IMG/VR virus record: IMGVR_UViG_3300017706_002133
Coordinates: 1-29,047 of that record
Direction: 5' to 3' (one strand)
From: a virus
Length of the DNA: 29,047 bases
In this document: positions 6,413 through 15,020 of the stretch, in pieces
Layout: every line of letters begins with the position of its first letter
Position numbering within the stretch: the stretch's first letter is position 1
The notes under the pieces: model-generated
The model's database searches: none
The model's input: only the letters and a program-made list of their open reading frames with translations
Told to the model about the DNA's origin: nothing
Position numbers and translations under genes: made by a program

Positions 6413-7853
6413 AGACTTTAAGTATATCCCTAAGGATAAAAGAAAAAAAATACTCTTAATATGTGATGATATTAGAGTACATTCTGGTGTAGCTAATGTA
6501 GCTAAAGAAGTAGTACTAAGAACTACTCAACATTTTAATTGGGTACAAATAGCAGGAGCTATTAACCACCCAGAAAAGGGAAAAAGATTAGAATTATCTG
6601 AAGATACAAATAAATTTACTGGTCTAAAAGATGCATCAGTAGTAATTTACCCAACTGATGGTTATGGAAATAATGCATTATTAAGGCAATTAATTAATGC
6701 AGAAAAACCTGATGCCTTATTTTTAATAACGGATCCAAGATATTTTACTTATATTTTTAATATGGAACAGGAAATTAGAAAAAAAATTCCAATTATTTAT
6801 TTAAATATTTGGGATGATTACCCAGCTCCAATGTATAATAGACCATATTATGAATCATGTGATTTGTTATTAGGTATTTCAAAACAAACAGTAAATATTA
6901 ATAAATTAGTACTTGAAGATGCAGGGAAAAATAAAATATTTGAATATGTACCTCATGGTATAAATTCTGAATTATATTTTCCTATTAAGAAAGATGATAA
7001 ATATATAAAAGAATATAATAATTTAAAAAATCAACTTTTTGGTGATGTAGATCCTAAGTTTGTTTTATTTTTTAATTCCAGAAACATTAGAAGAAAACAA
7101 ATTCCAGATACAATGCTGGCTTTTAGAGCATTTTTAGATTCACTACCCAAAGAAGAAGCGAAAGAATGTTATTTAATACTTCATACTGAATTAGTTTCAG
7201 ATGCAGGTACTGATCTCGGAAAAGTGAAGGAATATCTTTTTGATGGAGAATATGAGGATAATATAAAATTCTCAACTAATAAATTAACTCAAGCTCAATT
7301 AAATTTCTTTTATAATATAGCAGACGTTCAAATATTATTAACTTCTAATGAAGGGTGGGGTTTAACTATTACTGAGGCATTATTTGCAGGTACTCCTTTT
7401 ATTGCTAATGTAACTGGGGGGATGCAAGATCAAATGAGATTTGAAGATAAAGATGGTAAGTGGTTTACTCCTGATGCTAATATACCTTCAAACCATAGAG
7501 CTACCTTTAAAAAACATGGAGAATGGGCATTTCCAGTTTACCCAACTTCCCGTTCTATTCAAGGTTCTCCTTCAACACCTTATATCTACGATGATAGATG
7601 TAAATGGGAAGATGCTACTGAAAGAATGAAGGAATGTTATAAATTAGGTAGAAAAGAATTAAAACGTAGAGGATTAAAAGGTAGAGAGTGGGCTATGTCT
7701 AATGAAGCTAAATTTACTACGGAAGAACAAGGAAAAACTATTATTAAGTCCATAGATAAATTATTTGAAACTTGGAAACCAAGGGAAAAATATGAATTAA
7801 TCAATGCCACTAAGTATAAAGGGAGATTTTTAAACCATAAAGTTATATATTAA
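6405..7853 (+). CDS. GT-B glycosyltransferase, GT4-like
   Basis: A 482-residue enzyme that likely transfers a sugar from a nucleotide sugar to a glycan acceptor, with retention of configuration. The N-terminal Rossmann half starts KKILLICDDIRVHSGVANVA, whose SGVA segment fits the acceptor-side glycine loop. The donor half contains FVLFFNSRNIRRKQIPD (phosphate-binding Arg/Lys) and the EX7E motif in NEGWGLTITEALFAGTP (Glu, seven residues, Glu), followed by PFIANVTGGMQDQM. It is longer than typical GT4 enzymes (about 380): about 60 residues after the EX7E region include a YPTSRSIQG stretch of unclear role. It is the first enzyme gene of the 18-kb island. The next gene starts one base after its stop. 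Substrate cannot be told. Confidence 0.88.
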   Translation: MNKDFKYIPKDKRKKILLICDDIRVHSGVANVAKEVVLRTTQHFNWVQIAGAINHPEKGKRLELSEDTNKFTGLKDASVVIYPTDGYGNNALLRQLINAEKPDALFLITDPRYFTYIFNMEQEIRKKIPIIYLNIWDDYPAPMYNRPYYESCDLLLGISKQTVNINKLVLEDAGKNKIFEYVPHGINSELYFPIKKDDKYIKEYNNLKNQLFGDVDPKFVLFFNSRNIRRKQIPDTMLAFRAFLDSLPKEEAKECYLILHTELVSDAGTDLGKVKEYLFDGEYEDNIKFSTNKLTQAQLNFFYNIADVQILLTSNEGWGLTITEALFAGTPFIANVTGGMQDQMRFEDKDGKWFTPDANIPSNHRATFKKHGEWAFPVYPTSRSIQGSPSTPYIYDDRCKWEDATERMKECYKLGRKELKRRGLKGREWAMSNEAKFTTEEQGKTIIKSIDKLFETWKPREKYELINATKYKGRFLNHKVIY

Positions 7854-7854
7854 G

Positions 7855-9144
7855 ATGAATAAACCAAGATTTGTTATAAGCTGTCCATTTGACACATACT
7901 CGGGATACGGAGGTAGATCCAGGGATATAGTTAAAGCTATTATAGAATTAGATAAATATGAAGTTCAACTTTTACCTCAAAAGTGGGGGGAAACTTCATG
8001 GGGTTTTTGTAAAGATCACCCACAATGGGAATTTTTATATAAATATACTGCTCCCCAAAATTGGCAACAGTCAAAACCTGACATTTGGATGCAAATTACT
8101 ATCCCAAATGAATTCCAACCCGTAGGAAAATATAATATAGGTCTAACAGCAGGTATTGAATCCACAGCATGTAAACCAGAATGGATAGAAGGTTTAAATA
8201 GAATGAATATAAATTGGGTATCTTCTAAATTTGCTAAACAAACTTTTGAAAGTATGTCTTATAAAAAAGAACATCCTGAAACTAAACAAGATATGGGGGA
8301 AGTTAGATGTCAAAAACCTATTCATGTTATATTTGAAGGAGCAGATTTAACAACATATAAGCCTCTTAAACCTAATGAAATCAAAACTATTAATTTAAAA
8401 GATATAAAAGAAAGTTTTTGTTATTTATTTGTAGGACATTGGATGAATGGGGAATTTGGTCATGATAGAAAAAATGTTGGTTTATTAATAAAAGCTTTTT
8501 ATGAAACTTTTAAAAATAAAAAGAATCCTCCTGCGCTTATATTAAAATCATCAGTAGGGGTAGCTTCTTATATGAGTAGAGATGAAATTTTAAATAGAAT
8601 TAAGAATATTCGACAATCATTAGGTAAAAATAGATTACCTAATATTTATCTACTAAATGGAGAATTTGATGATAAAGAAATAAATGAACTCTATAACAAC
8701 CCTAAGGTAAAAGCAATGGTTAGTTTAACTAAAGGAGAAGGATTTGGTAGACCCTTACTTGAATTTAGCCTAACAGGTAAACCTATTATAGCCTCTAATT
8801 GGTCTGGACATACAGATTTCCTTCATCCTAATAATAATATTTTACTTCCTGGGGAACTAGAAAATGTACACCATAGTGCTGCTAATAATTGGTTAATCCC
8901 GGAGGCACAATGGTTTAAAGTAAGTACTCCCCATGTAGGACAAGCTTTTAAAGATGTGTTTAAAAACTATAAAAAATACTATAAACTTTCTCAAAAGCAA
9001 AAATATTATGCTAAAAATAATTTTAGTTATGAGAAAATGAAGGAATTAGTAGATACTATTTTAAATAATAACATTCCTCAGTTTGCTCAACAAGTTGAAC
9101 TTAAATTACCTAAATTAAATTTACCTAAATTAAATAAAGTTTAA
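7855..9144 (+). CDS. GT-B glycosyltransferase, GT4-like
   Basis: 429 residues. The N-terminus RFVISCPFDTYSGYGGRSRDIV has the Gly-rich loop of GT-B enzymes. The middle part includes IGLTAGIESTACKPEWIEG and INWVSSKFAKQTF, typical of GT4 relatives that act after a cooperative acceptor fold. The donor site shows FVGHWMNGEFGHDRKNVGLLIKAF and the EX7E motif KGEGFGRPLLEFSLTGKP, then ASNWSGHTDFL. The protein ends in a Leu/Pro/Lys repeat (KLPKLNLPKLNKV) outside the fold. It starts one base after the previous GT gene, so both are made together, possibly acting in consecutive steps. Donor and acceptor are unknown. Confidence 0.88.
   Translation: MNKPRFVISCPFDTYSGYGGRSRDIVKAIIELDKYEVQLLPQKWGETSWGFCKDHPQWEFLYKYTAPQNWQQSKPDIWMQITIPNEFQPVGKYNIGLTAGIESTACKPEWIEGLNRMNINWVSSKFAKQTFESMSYKKEHPETKQDMGEVRCQKPIHVIFEGADLTTYKPLKPNEIKTINLKDIKESFCYLFVGHWMNGEFGHDRKNVGLLIKAFYETFKNKKNPPALILKSSVGVASYMSRDEILNRIKNIRQSLGKNRLPNIYLLNGEFDDKEINELYNNPKVKAMVSLTKGEGFGRPLLEFSLTGKPIIASNWSGHTDFLHPNNNILLPGELENVHHSAANNWLIPEAQWFKVSTPHVGQAFKDVFKNYKKYYKLSQKQKYYAKNNFSYEKMKELVDTILNNNIPQFAQQVELKLPKLNLPKLNKV
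9103..9132 (+). repeat. 15-bp tandem repeat, two copies, in the 3' end of a GT gene
   Basis: AAATTACCTAAATTA is followed directly by AATTTACCTAAATTA (14 of 15 bases equal). It encodes two LPKLN units at the C-terminus of the second GT4-like enzyme. It probably arose by replication slippage. Confidence 0.8.
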
Positions 9145-9145
9145 T

Positions 9146-9565
9146 ATGAATTATGATGAAATAATAAATTGTCCTAAATCAGGTGGCGATTTATGTTATA
9201 AAGTAGAAGTTAGCAAAGATATAACAAATTATATGAGTTTATCTTGTGGATTTTGGACCAATTCTTTAATGGTAAAGGATTCCAAATTTTATAATGAACA
9301 AATACTAACTTTACCTGAATTATATAAAGATTTAGCTTGGACCGACCCCGAAACCAATTTAATATGGATTCCTAATACTATAAATATAAAAGAAAAAGGT
9401 ATGGTATTTGCCGATGGTACAAGTAGCAATGATTGGAAATGGGCTGGTGTTAAAGCAATTCCTGATGAAGAAAAAGAATTTAAAACGGATATGTCTACTA
9501 TAAGACATTTTGAAGAACGTGATTATATAGAAGCTTTATCTTATATTGGAGTATTACCTGAATAA
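9146..9565 (+). CDS. Unknown protein within the glycan island
   Basis: A 139-residue soluble protein beginning MNYDEIINCPKSGGDLCYKV. I do not recognise it. It has three cysteines in the first 40 residues (two near the start, one in SLSCGFWTNS) that do not form a classic zinc knuckle. An aromatic, strand-rich middle follows (LIWIPNTINIKEKGMVF, then DWKWAGVKAIP), and the C-terminus ends in RHFEERDYIEALSYIG. The gene is set between a GT4-like and a GT2-like glycosyltransferase with gaps of one and three bases. Its context suggests a part in glycan synthesis or a piece of the recipient, but no motif shows an activity. Confidence 0.65.
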   Translation: MNYDEIINCPKSGGDLCYKVEVSKDITNYMSLSCGFWTNSLMVKDSKFYNEQILTLPELYKDLAWTDPETNLIWIPNTINIKEKGMVFADGTSSNDWKWAGVKAIPDEEKEFKTDMSTIRHFEERDYIEALSYIGVLPE

Positions 9566-9568
9566 AAT

Positions 9569-10192
9569 ATGAAAATAAGTTATGCAATAACGGTATGTAA
9601 TGAATATGAAGAAATTCAGAAACTAATATCTACTCTTATGTTAAATATAAGAGAAGAGGATGAAGTTATAGTACTATTTGATAAGCAAGCTGGTACGGAA
9701 CAAGTTTGGGATTATTTAGTTGGATTACAAACTCAGGATTTAATAAAAGCTTATACCGAATCTTTTAAAAATCATTTTGCTGATTGGAAAAATAAATTAA
9801 CTGAGTATTGTACTGGAGATTATATATTTCAAATAGATGCTGATGAAATCCCACATGAATCTTTAATTGATAATTTACCTTATATATTAGAATCTAACCC
9901 CAATAATGAAGTTTATTTAGTCCCTAGAGTAAATACAGTAGAAGGATTAACTATAGAACATATTAATAAATGGGGATGGAAAGTAGATGATAAAGGCTGG
10001 GTTAACTACCCAGACTACCAATGGAGAATTTGGAAAAATAAATCTGAAATCAAATGGAAAAATAAAGTACATGAGGTTTTAGAAGGACATAAAACATATT
10101 CTACATTACCTCCTCAAGAAGAATTATCTTTATATCACCCAAAAACAATAAAAAAACAAGAAAAACAAAATTCATATTATGAAACACTCTAA
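9569..10192 (+). CDS. GT2-like glycosyltransferase, short
   Basis: 207 residues with a GT-A fold. KISYAITVCNEYEEIQKLI is the family-2 start, where the nucleotide-binding Asp/Glu loop follows the first strand. EEDEVIVLFDKQ is the second strand, and DYIFQIDADEIP holds the DXD metal site (D-A-D). The tail carries WRIWKNKSEIKWKNKVHEVLEG, with the Trp/His-rich region often found in lipooligosaccharide glycosyltransferases of the WaaE/KdtX kind. It would add a sugar, using a metal-bound nucleotide sugar. The end overlaps the next gene by 14 bases. Donor unknown. Confidence 0.85.
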   Translation: MKISYAITVCNEYEEIQKLISTLMLNIREEDEVIVLFDKQAGTEQVWDYLVGLQTQDLIKAYTESFKNHFADWKNKLTEYCTGDYIFQIDADEIPHESLIDNLPYILESNPNNEVYLVPRVNTVEGLTIEHINKWGWKVDDKGWVNYPDYQWRIWKNKSEIKWKNKVHEVLEGHKTYSTLPPQEELSLYHPKTIKKQEKQNSYYETL

Positions 10193-11336
10193 AAAAGTTT
10201 GGTATGCTCCCAATAGATTAGAAGCTTATGGGGAAAAAGAAATTAAAGCAGTAGAAAAAAGCCTTAGAGATGGTTGGTTAGCTGGATTTGGACCAAGTAC
10301 TATAAAGTTTGAAAAGAAAATTGCTAAAGAATTTGGTAAAAAATATGGTGTTTTTGTTAACTCGGGTTCATCCGCTTGTTTACTTGCTATAGCAGCTTTA
10401 GATTTACCTAAGGGATGTAAAATAATAACCCCATCCCTTACATTTTCTACTACATTAGCCCCAATTATACAACTAGGTTATAAACCTATATTTATAGATT
10501 CTAATTTAACCTCTTATGTTCCTACAGTAGAAGATATTTTAGATAAAATAACTCCTGAAGTTAAAGCTATAATGGTACCTAATTTAATAGGTAATAAGCC
10601 AGATTGGGCCTTATTAAAAGCCGGATTAGAGATTTTAGGTAGAAAGGATATTTTTGTAATTGAAGACTCAGCTGATACTATAACATATACAAAAGAATCA
10701 GATGTTTCTACAACTAGTTTTTATGCTTCTCATGTTATAACAGCTGGTGGAATGGGAGGAATGGTAATGTTTAATGATGAAAAACATGTTAAAAAAGCAC
10801 TACAGTATAGAGATTGGGGTCGTATTGGTGATAATAGTGAAAACATGGATGAAAGATTTGCTCATGACGTTGATGGTATTCCTTACGACTATAAGTTTTT
10901 ATATGGGGTTTTAGGGTATAATATGAAATGTAGTGAAATGAGCGCTGCGTTTGGTTTAGTCCAATTAGAACGTTTTCAAACATTTAAACAAAAACGTAGA
11001 GATAATATTGAACGTTATCTAGAAAATTTAAAAGATGTTAAAGAATTAATACTACCAGATGATAGTATTAAACCAAATTGGTTAGCTATACCTTTTCAAA
11101 CAAAACGTAGATTAGAACTACTAACCTTTTTAGAAAATAACAATATACAAACACGAGTTACATTTGCAGGTAATGTTACTAGACATCCTATTTATAGAGA
11201 ATATCTACAAGATTTTAAAAATGCAGATGCTGTTATGGAAAATGGATTCTTATTAGGGGCTCACCATGGAATGGATTTAGAAGACGTTGATTATGTTTGT
11301 AATAAAATAAAAGAATTTTTTGGGTATGTCAAATAA
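10179..11336 (+). CDS. DegT/DnrJ-fold PLP/PMP enzyme with His at the lysine position (ColD/RfbH-like sugar 3-dehydratase)
   Basis: 385 residues with the full aminotransferase fold: GWLAGFGPSTIKFEKKIAK at the start, NSGSSACLLAIAAL (phosphate loop), VIEDSADTI (Asp for the pyridine nitrogen) and YNMKCSEMSAAFGLVQLERF. The active-site stretch reads TSFYASHVITAGGMGGMV. By alignment to the SFHPTKNLTTGEGG motif of sugar aminotransferases, the Schiff-base Lys is His185. Only dehydratase-type members, such as ColD (GDP-4-keto-6-deoxymannose 3-dehydratase, His188) and RfbH/E1, have His here; they remove the C3 hydroxyl to make 3,6-dideoxy sugars. The clustered cysteines I would expect for the E1 2Fe-2S site are not apparent, which favours the ColD type. 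The GEGG is altered to GGMGG. It overlaps both flanking genes. Confidence 0.82.
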   Translation: MKHSKKVWYAPNRLEAYGEKEIKAVEKSLRDGWLAGFGPSTIKFEKKIAKEFGKKYGVFVNSGSSACLLAIAALDLPKGCKIITPSLTFSTTLAPIIQLGYKPIFIDSNLTSYVPTVEDILDKITPEVKAIMVPNLIGNKPDWALLKAGLEILGRKDIFVIEDSADTITYTKESDVSTTSFYASHVITAGGMGGMVMFNDEKHVKKALQYRDWGRIGDNSENMDERFAHDVDGIPYDYKFLYGVLGYNMKCSEMSAAFGLVQLERFQTFKQKRRDNIERYLENLKDVKELILPDDSIKPNWLAIPFQTKRRLELLTFLENNNIQTRVTFAGNVTRHPIYREYLQDFKNADAVMENGFLLGAHHGMDLEDVDYVCNKIKEFFGYVK

Positions 11337-12288
11337 ACCTCGTTTAGTAATATCAGATATGTATAGAGCAAGAAATAAAGTTGCACTTTTTGCTATACAC
11401 CAAGCTTTAGATAAATTTAAAGAATTAGATCTAGAATTTCATATACTATGGGACGACCCTGAATATAAAGATGAATGGACTAAAAAATTTAGTAATTTAG
11501 AAAAATATATAGTATCTTACTCTAAAGAACAACTTGATGATTATTGTAGAGAATGGGGGATAAGCGAAGAAACAATCTCGGATTTTAAAAACTTTAAGTC
11601 TATTTATTTTGTAATTCATGGGCATTATTTAAAAAGTAAAAATATATGTAATTATTATCTAATTTATGATGATGATATTATACTACAAGATAATTTAAGT
11701 GAACTTATTAATTGCTTAAAAAGTAAAACACCAGTTTTAATAAAAGAACCATTAAACCCCGGGTGTGATAAAGTTTTATTAGAAAAATTAATAAAACTAT
11801 TTGGGGGTAAACCCGCTGCAGATTATTATCTAAGTATTAATCCTAAGTTATTAGGATTTAATGCCGGTTTTCAGGGGATGAGTTTGGATATGTATGAAGA
11901 TTTTTTAACTAAAGAAAGTTTTCAACTTTTATTAAATCTTTTTTATTTAAAGGGTATATATGATGAGAATGGTAAAGAAATAACGGGTCAACTTAGAACA
12001 TTAATAGATACTCAACAACAATCTTTTTTTGGCGTTATGAATATTATTAGATCTAAAACTAAACCACATATATTATCAGAAGATTATTTTACTTGTCCTA
12101 ATTGGGGTACACACCCTGAATATGGAGATATAAATACTTCTAATGAATATCAGGGTTGGGATATAAATTTAAAATCAAAAGTAGTACATTTTATAGGACA
12201 CACACAATTAGATGGTAAATACTATGGAAAACCTAAAATTTTTCATGATTTAGTAGATAAATATTTAGAAAAACATAGTTTATTATGA
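11326..12288 (+). CDS. Probable GT-A type glycosyltransferase
   Basis: 320 residues from the ATG at 11326; the in-frame TTG at 11320 is less likely. The start KPRLVISDMYRARNKVALFA and the segment LEFHILWDDPEY look like the first strands of a GT-A sugar-transferase. YYLIYDDDIILQDNLSEL contains an Asp-Asp-Asp sequence after hydrophobic residues, the expected position of the DXD metal site. SKVVHFIGHTQLDGKYY near the C-terminus has the His-Phe-x-Gly-His pattern often found in GT8-like enzymes. I cannot name the family or the sugar. The gene overlaps the dehydratase gene by 11 bases and the following gene by 4 bases. Confidence 0.65.
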   Translation: MSNKPRLVISDMYRARNKVALFAIHQALDKFKELDLEFHILWDDPEYKDEWTKKFSNLEKYIVSYSKEQLDDYCREWGISEETISDFKNFKSIYFVIHGHYLKSKNICNYYLIYDDDIILQDNLSELINCLKSKTPVLIKEPLNPGCDKVLLEKLIKLFGGKPAADYYLSINPKLLGFNAGFQGMSLDMYEDFLTKESFQLLLNLFYLKGIYDENGKEITGQLRTLIDTQQQSFFGVMNIIRSKTKPHILSEDYFTCPNWGTHPEYGDINTSNEYQGWDINLKSKVVHFIGHTQLDGKYYGKPKIFHDLVDKYLEKHSLL

Positions 12289-13268
12289 AAATAACATTTC
12301 TTACTGAAATGGGTTTTGAGGGCAAAATACCTTCTAACCATCCTAATATGAGAACAGAATTTGCTTGGATGCATGCTTTAGATGCTGAACATAATAATTT
12401 ACGTAATTATCAAAACATAAAAAATCAAGATCATGTTTTTATAATTTTTCCTAAGGGAGAAACTTTTTTAAATGCCGTAGGAGTTAAATTAATAGATAAA
12501 AATAACCCAACTTCAGATTTATTATCTTCTGATTTTATGGATATTTTAAAATCCAATAATAAAAAAATTCATTATATACAGGAAGGGCCTTCTTGGTTTT
12601 TTAATGATTATGAAATTATGGATCAATTTAATTTTTATAATATATTATCTAAATGTGATAGTATTTTTGCCCATAACAACCATGATATTAATTTTTATAA
12701 GGGTTTATTTTCTAATAAAAAAGTACACTCTATAAAAACCCTTCTAATAGAAACCCTTATATCCCATATAACCCCCAACCCAGAAGAAAAAGTTATAATA
12801 GGAGGAAATTTTGCTAAATGGTATGGGGGATTTCAAAGTTATATAATAGCGGATATTTTTAAAGTAGATAAATGGACCCAAGATTCCCATGCAAAAAGAA
12901 CTAATGAACATAATATACCTGATTTAAATCACCTTCAACGATTACCATGGGCTGGATGGATGAATGTATTATCTACGTTTAAATACGCTGTACATTTAAT
13001 GCCTACTATAGCAGCAGGAACGTTTAGTTTAAATTGTGCTTATTTTGGAATACCTTGTATAGGAAATAAAAAAGTTGATACCCAAAGAATTTGCCATCCT
13101 GATTTATCAGTTAATGTGGAAGATATAGAAAAAGCTCGTATATTAGCTAATAGACTAAAAGATGATAAAGAATTTTATTTGCATTGTAGTACCACTGCAA
13201 AAGAAAACTATAAAAAATATTATAATTTAGAAAAATGGAAAACAGAAATAAAGTTACAGTTGTCCTAA
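12285..13268 (+). CDS. Probable GT-B type glycosyltransferase
   Basis: 327 residues. The N-terminus MKITFLTEMGFEGKIPSNH resembles the opening of GT-B folds, and HYIQEGPSWFF and DSIFAHNNHDINFYKGLF look like the linker side. The C-terminal half shows KVIIGGNFAKWYGGFQSY (donor-side strand and loop), then PWAGWMNVLSTFKYAVHLMP and AAGTFSLNCAYFGIPCIGN, similar in layout to the nucleotide-sugar pocket of GT-B enzymes. No clean EX7E motif is seen; the matching region has a serine and asparagine instead, so it may be inverting or divergent. It begins with an ATGA overlap, and its last 34 bases are shared with the next gene. Confidence 0.6.
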   Translation: MKITFLTEMGFEGKIPSNHPNMRTEFAWMHALDAEHNNLRNYQNIKNQDHVFIIFPKGETFLNAVGVKLIDKNNPTSDLLSSDFMDILKSNNKKIHYIQEGPSWFFNDYEIMDQFNFYNILSKCDSIFAHNNHDINFYKGLFSNKKVHSIKTLLIETLISHITPNPEEKVIIGGNFAKWYGGFQSYIIADIFKVDKWTQDSHAKRTNEHNIPDLNHLQRLPWAGWMNVLSTFKYAVHLMPTIAAGTFSLNCAYFGIPCIGNKKVDTQRICHPDLSVNVEDIEKARILANRLKDDKEFYLHCSTTAKENYKKYYNLEKWKTEIKLQLS

Positions 13269-14020
13269 ATGGTTTTAGAAGAGGAGATAATCTTAATGAA
13301 CAATTAGAAGCTCTAAATAACCAAACAGTTAAACCAGATGAAATTCTTCTTTGGTACAATAATCCTGGGGATGGAACTGATCCTAACTATGATATTGGGA
13401 CTAAAATTCCTACAGCATATTGTAATTATAACTGGGGTGTTTGGGCAAGATTTTATTTCGCTATGAATGCAAAAAATCCTTATGTATGTGTATTTGATGA
13501 TGATACTATACCAGGAAAAAGATGGCTAGAAAATTGCTTTAATACTATGAAAACCCATGAAGGGTTATTAGGAACTGTTGGTTTACTTTATTTAAACCCC
13601 CTTCCTCCTCAAAATTCTTCTTATTATGAACATTATCTTAGATTTGGATGGGTACCAGCGGGTAATAATGAAATACCTGTTAAAGTAGATTTAGTAGGTC
13701 ATAGTTGGTTTTTTAAGAGAGAATGGTTATCCCATATGGTAAGAGAATTACCAGACCCTAAGTACAATACTTGTGGTGAAGATATGCATTTTTCTTATAT
13801 GTTGCAGAAGTATGCTAATATTCCTACTTATGTTCCTCCTCATCCTCCATCTGATAAAGAACTTTGGGGTAGTACAAAGGGCAGCGTATATGGGGGTGAT
13901 AATGTATCGCTTTGGGAAACTAATCAAGCAGGGGTAGATGGAACTCCTTTTAAACAATTAATGAATCAATATTTTAGAGAACAAAGAATAAAAGGTTGGA
14001 AATTAGAAAATGAAAAATAA
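13235..14020 (+). CDS. GT2-like glycosyltransferase
   Basis: 261 residues. NKVTVVLNGFRRGDNLNEQLEALNNQTVKPDEILLW is a standard family-2 N-terminus (strand, Asn-rich acceptor loop, Leu-rich helix, QTVKPDEI). PYVCVFDDDTIPGKRWLENC holds the DXD metal site, and AYCNYNWGVWARFYFAMN is the helix before it. TCGEDMHFSYMLQKYA contains the GED motif that supplies the catalytic base in many GT2 enzymes. C-terminal GSVYGGDNVSLWET closes the fold. It overlaps the preceding gene by 34 bases and the following gene by 11. It should add one residue to a growing glycan; the sugar is unknown. Confidence 0.88.
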   Translation: MENRNKVTVVLNGFRRGDNLNEQLEALNNQTVKPDEILLWYNNPGDGTDPNYDIGTKIPTAYCNYNWGVWARFYFAMNAKNPYVCVFDDDTIPGKRWLENCFNTMKTHEGLLGTVGLLYLNPLPPQNSSYYEHYLRFGWVPAGNNEIPVKVDLVGHSWFFKREWLSHMVRELPDPKYNTCGEDMHFSYMLQKYANIPTYVPPHPPSDKELWGSTKGSVYGGDNVSLWETNQAGVDGTPFKQLMNQYFREQRIKGWKLENEK

Positions 14021-15020
14021 ACCAATATTATTATGTTTTGGAACAAGACCTGAGTGGCTAAAAATAAAACCTTTAGTAAAACTTATGGCTAAAAATGATT
14101 ATAAACTTTTATTCACAGGTCAACACCCAGATTTATTAAAGAATATTAATGTTGATTATGAAATTAAAATGAGTAAAAGTTCTAATAGGCTAGATTCTAT
14201 TATATCAGATTGTATGATACAATTTCCTACTAGTGATGATTTTGATAAGGTATTAGTACAGGGAGATACTGGTTCTGCTTTTGGCTGTGCTTTAGCTGCT
14301 TTTAATAGAAAATTAAAAATTTATTATTTGGAAGCAGGATTAAGAAGTAAAAATTTAGACCATCCTTACCCTGAAGAAGGCTACAGACAAATGATAGCTA
14401 GAATATCTAATGTTAATTTCTCCCCTACTAGTATATCAGCACAAAATTTATTTGATGAAAAAGCTAATGGAGATACTTTTGTAGTAGGAAATTCCGTATT
14501 AGATAATTTACTAGAATATAAGGATAAATGTGAATATACTAATAAAGTATTAATTACACTACATAGAAGAGAAAATCACCATTGGATGGATCAATGGTTT
14601 AATAAAATTAATAGGTTAGCAAAAGATAATCCTGATTTAGAATTTATATTACCTATTCATCCAAATCCTAATGTACAAAAACATAGACATTTACTTACTA
14701 ATATAAAAGTAATAGAACCTTTATCCCATTCCAAATTATTAGATATTTTAGTAAAATGTAAATTAATAATTAGTGATAGTGGGGGATTACAGGAAGAGGG
14801 AGCATTTTTAAATAAAAAAGTTATTGTATGTAGAGAAACCACAGAACGACCTGAAGCTATTTATACTGGTCATTTGTTTTTATGTAAAACACCTAATAAT
14901 TTAGAAAAAATATTTGGAGAAATAAATAAAAATCCGTATATTGATACTAAATGTCCTTATGGTAAAGGTAATACCTCTAATTTAGTTTATAATATTTTAA
15001 TGGATGAAAAAGGAATTTAA
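14010..15020 (+). CDS. wecB: UDP-N-acetylglucosamine 2-epimerase-like enzyme (WecB type)
   Basis: 336 residues, somewhat shorter than E. coli WecB (376). The family normally converts UDP-GlcNAc to UDP-ManNAc. Matches in order are CFGTRPEWLKIKPL (GTRPE), LVQGDTGSAFGCAL (GDT), LEAGLRSKNLDHPYPEEGYR (EAGLR, PEE), FSPTSISAQNL, VGNSVLDNL, LITLHRRENHHW (HRREN with the catalytic His), HPNPNV, ISDSGGLQEEGAFLNKKVIV and TTERPEA. All expected active-site acids and the His are present. It supplies an activated N-acetylated sugar for the island's glycosyltransferases. Related enzymes act on other UDP-HexNAc sugars, so exact substrate is uncertain. It overlaps the preceding gene by 11 bases and the following gene by 17 bases. 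Confidence 0.9.
   Translation: MKNKPILLCFGTRPEWLKIKPLVKLMAKNDYKLLFTGQHPDLLKNINVDYEIKMSKSSNRLDSIISDCMIQFPTSDDFDKVLVQGDTGSAFGCALAAFNRKLKIYYLEAGLRSKNLDHPYPEEGYRQMIARISNVNFSPTSISAQNLFDEKANGDTFVVGNSVLDNLLEYKDKCEYTNKVLITLHRRENHHWMDQWFNKINRLAKDNPDLEFILPIHPNPNVQKHRHLLTNIKVIEPLSHSKLLDILVKCKLIISDSGGLQEEGAFLNKKVIVCRETTERPEAIYTGHLFLCKTPNNLEKIFGEINKNPYIDTKCPYGKGNTSNLVYNILMDEKGI

Noticed and set aside
7441-7629. Alternative-frame plus-strand frame in the first GT gene
   Set aside because: It lies inside the GT4-like gene in another frame and has no recognisable features.
9103-9132. The LPKLN tandem repeat as an attachment or regulatory site
   Set aside because: It is within a coding region and in frame, so slippage in the C-terminal tail explains it.
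13138-13150. CGTATATTAG inside a GT gene as another promoter copy
   Set aside because: Only the short core matches; there is no upstream TTCG, leader or proper -33 element, and it lies in coding sequence.
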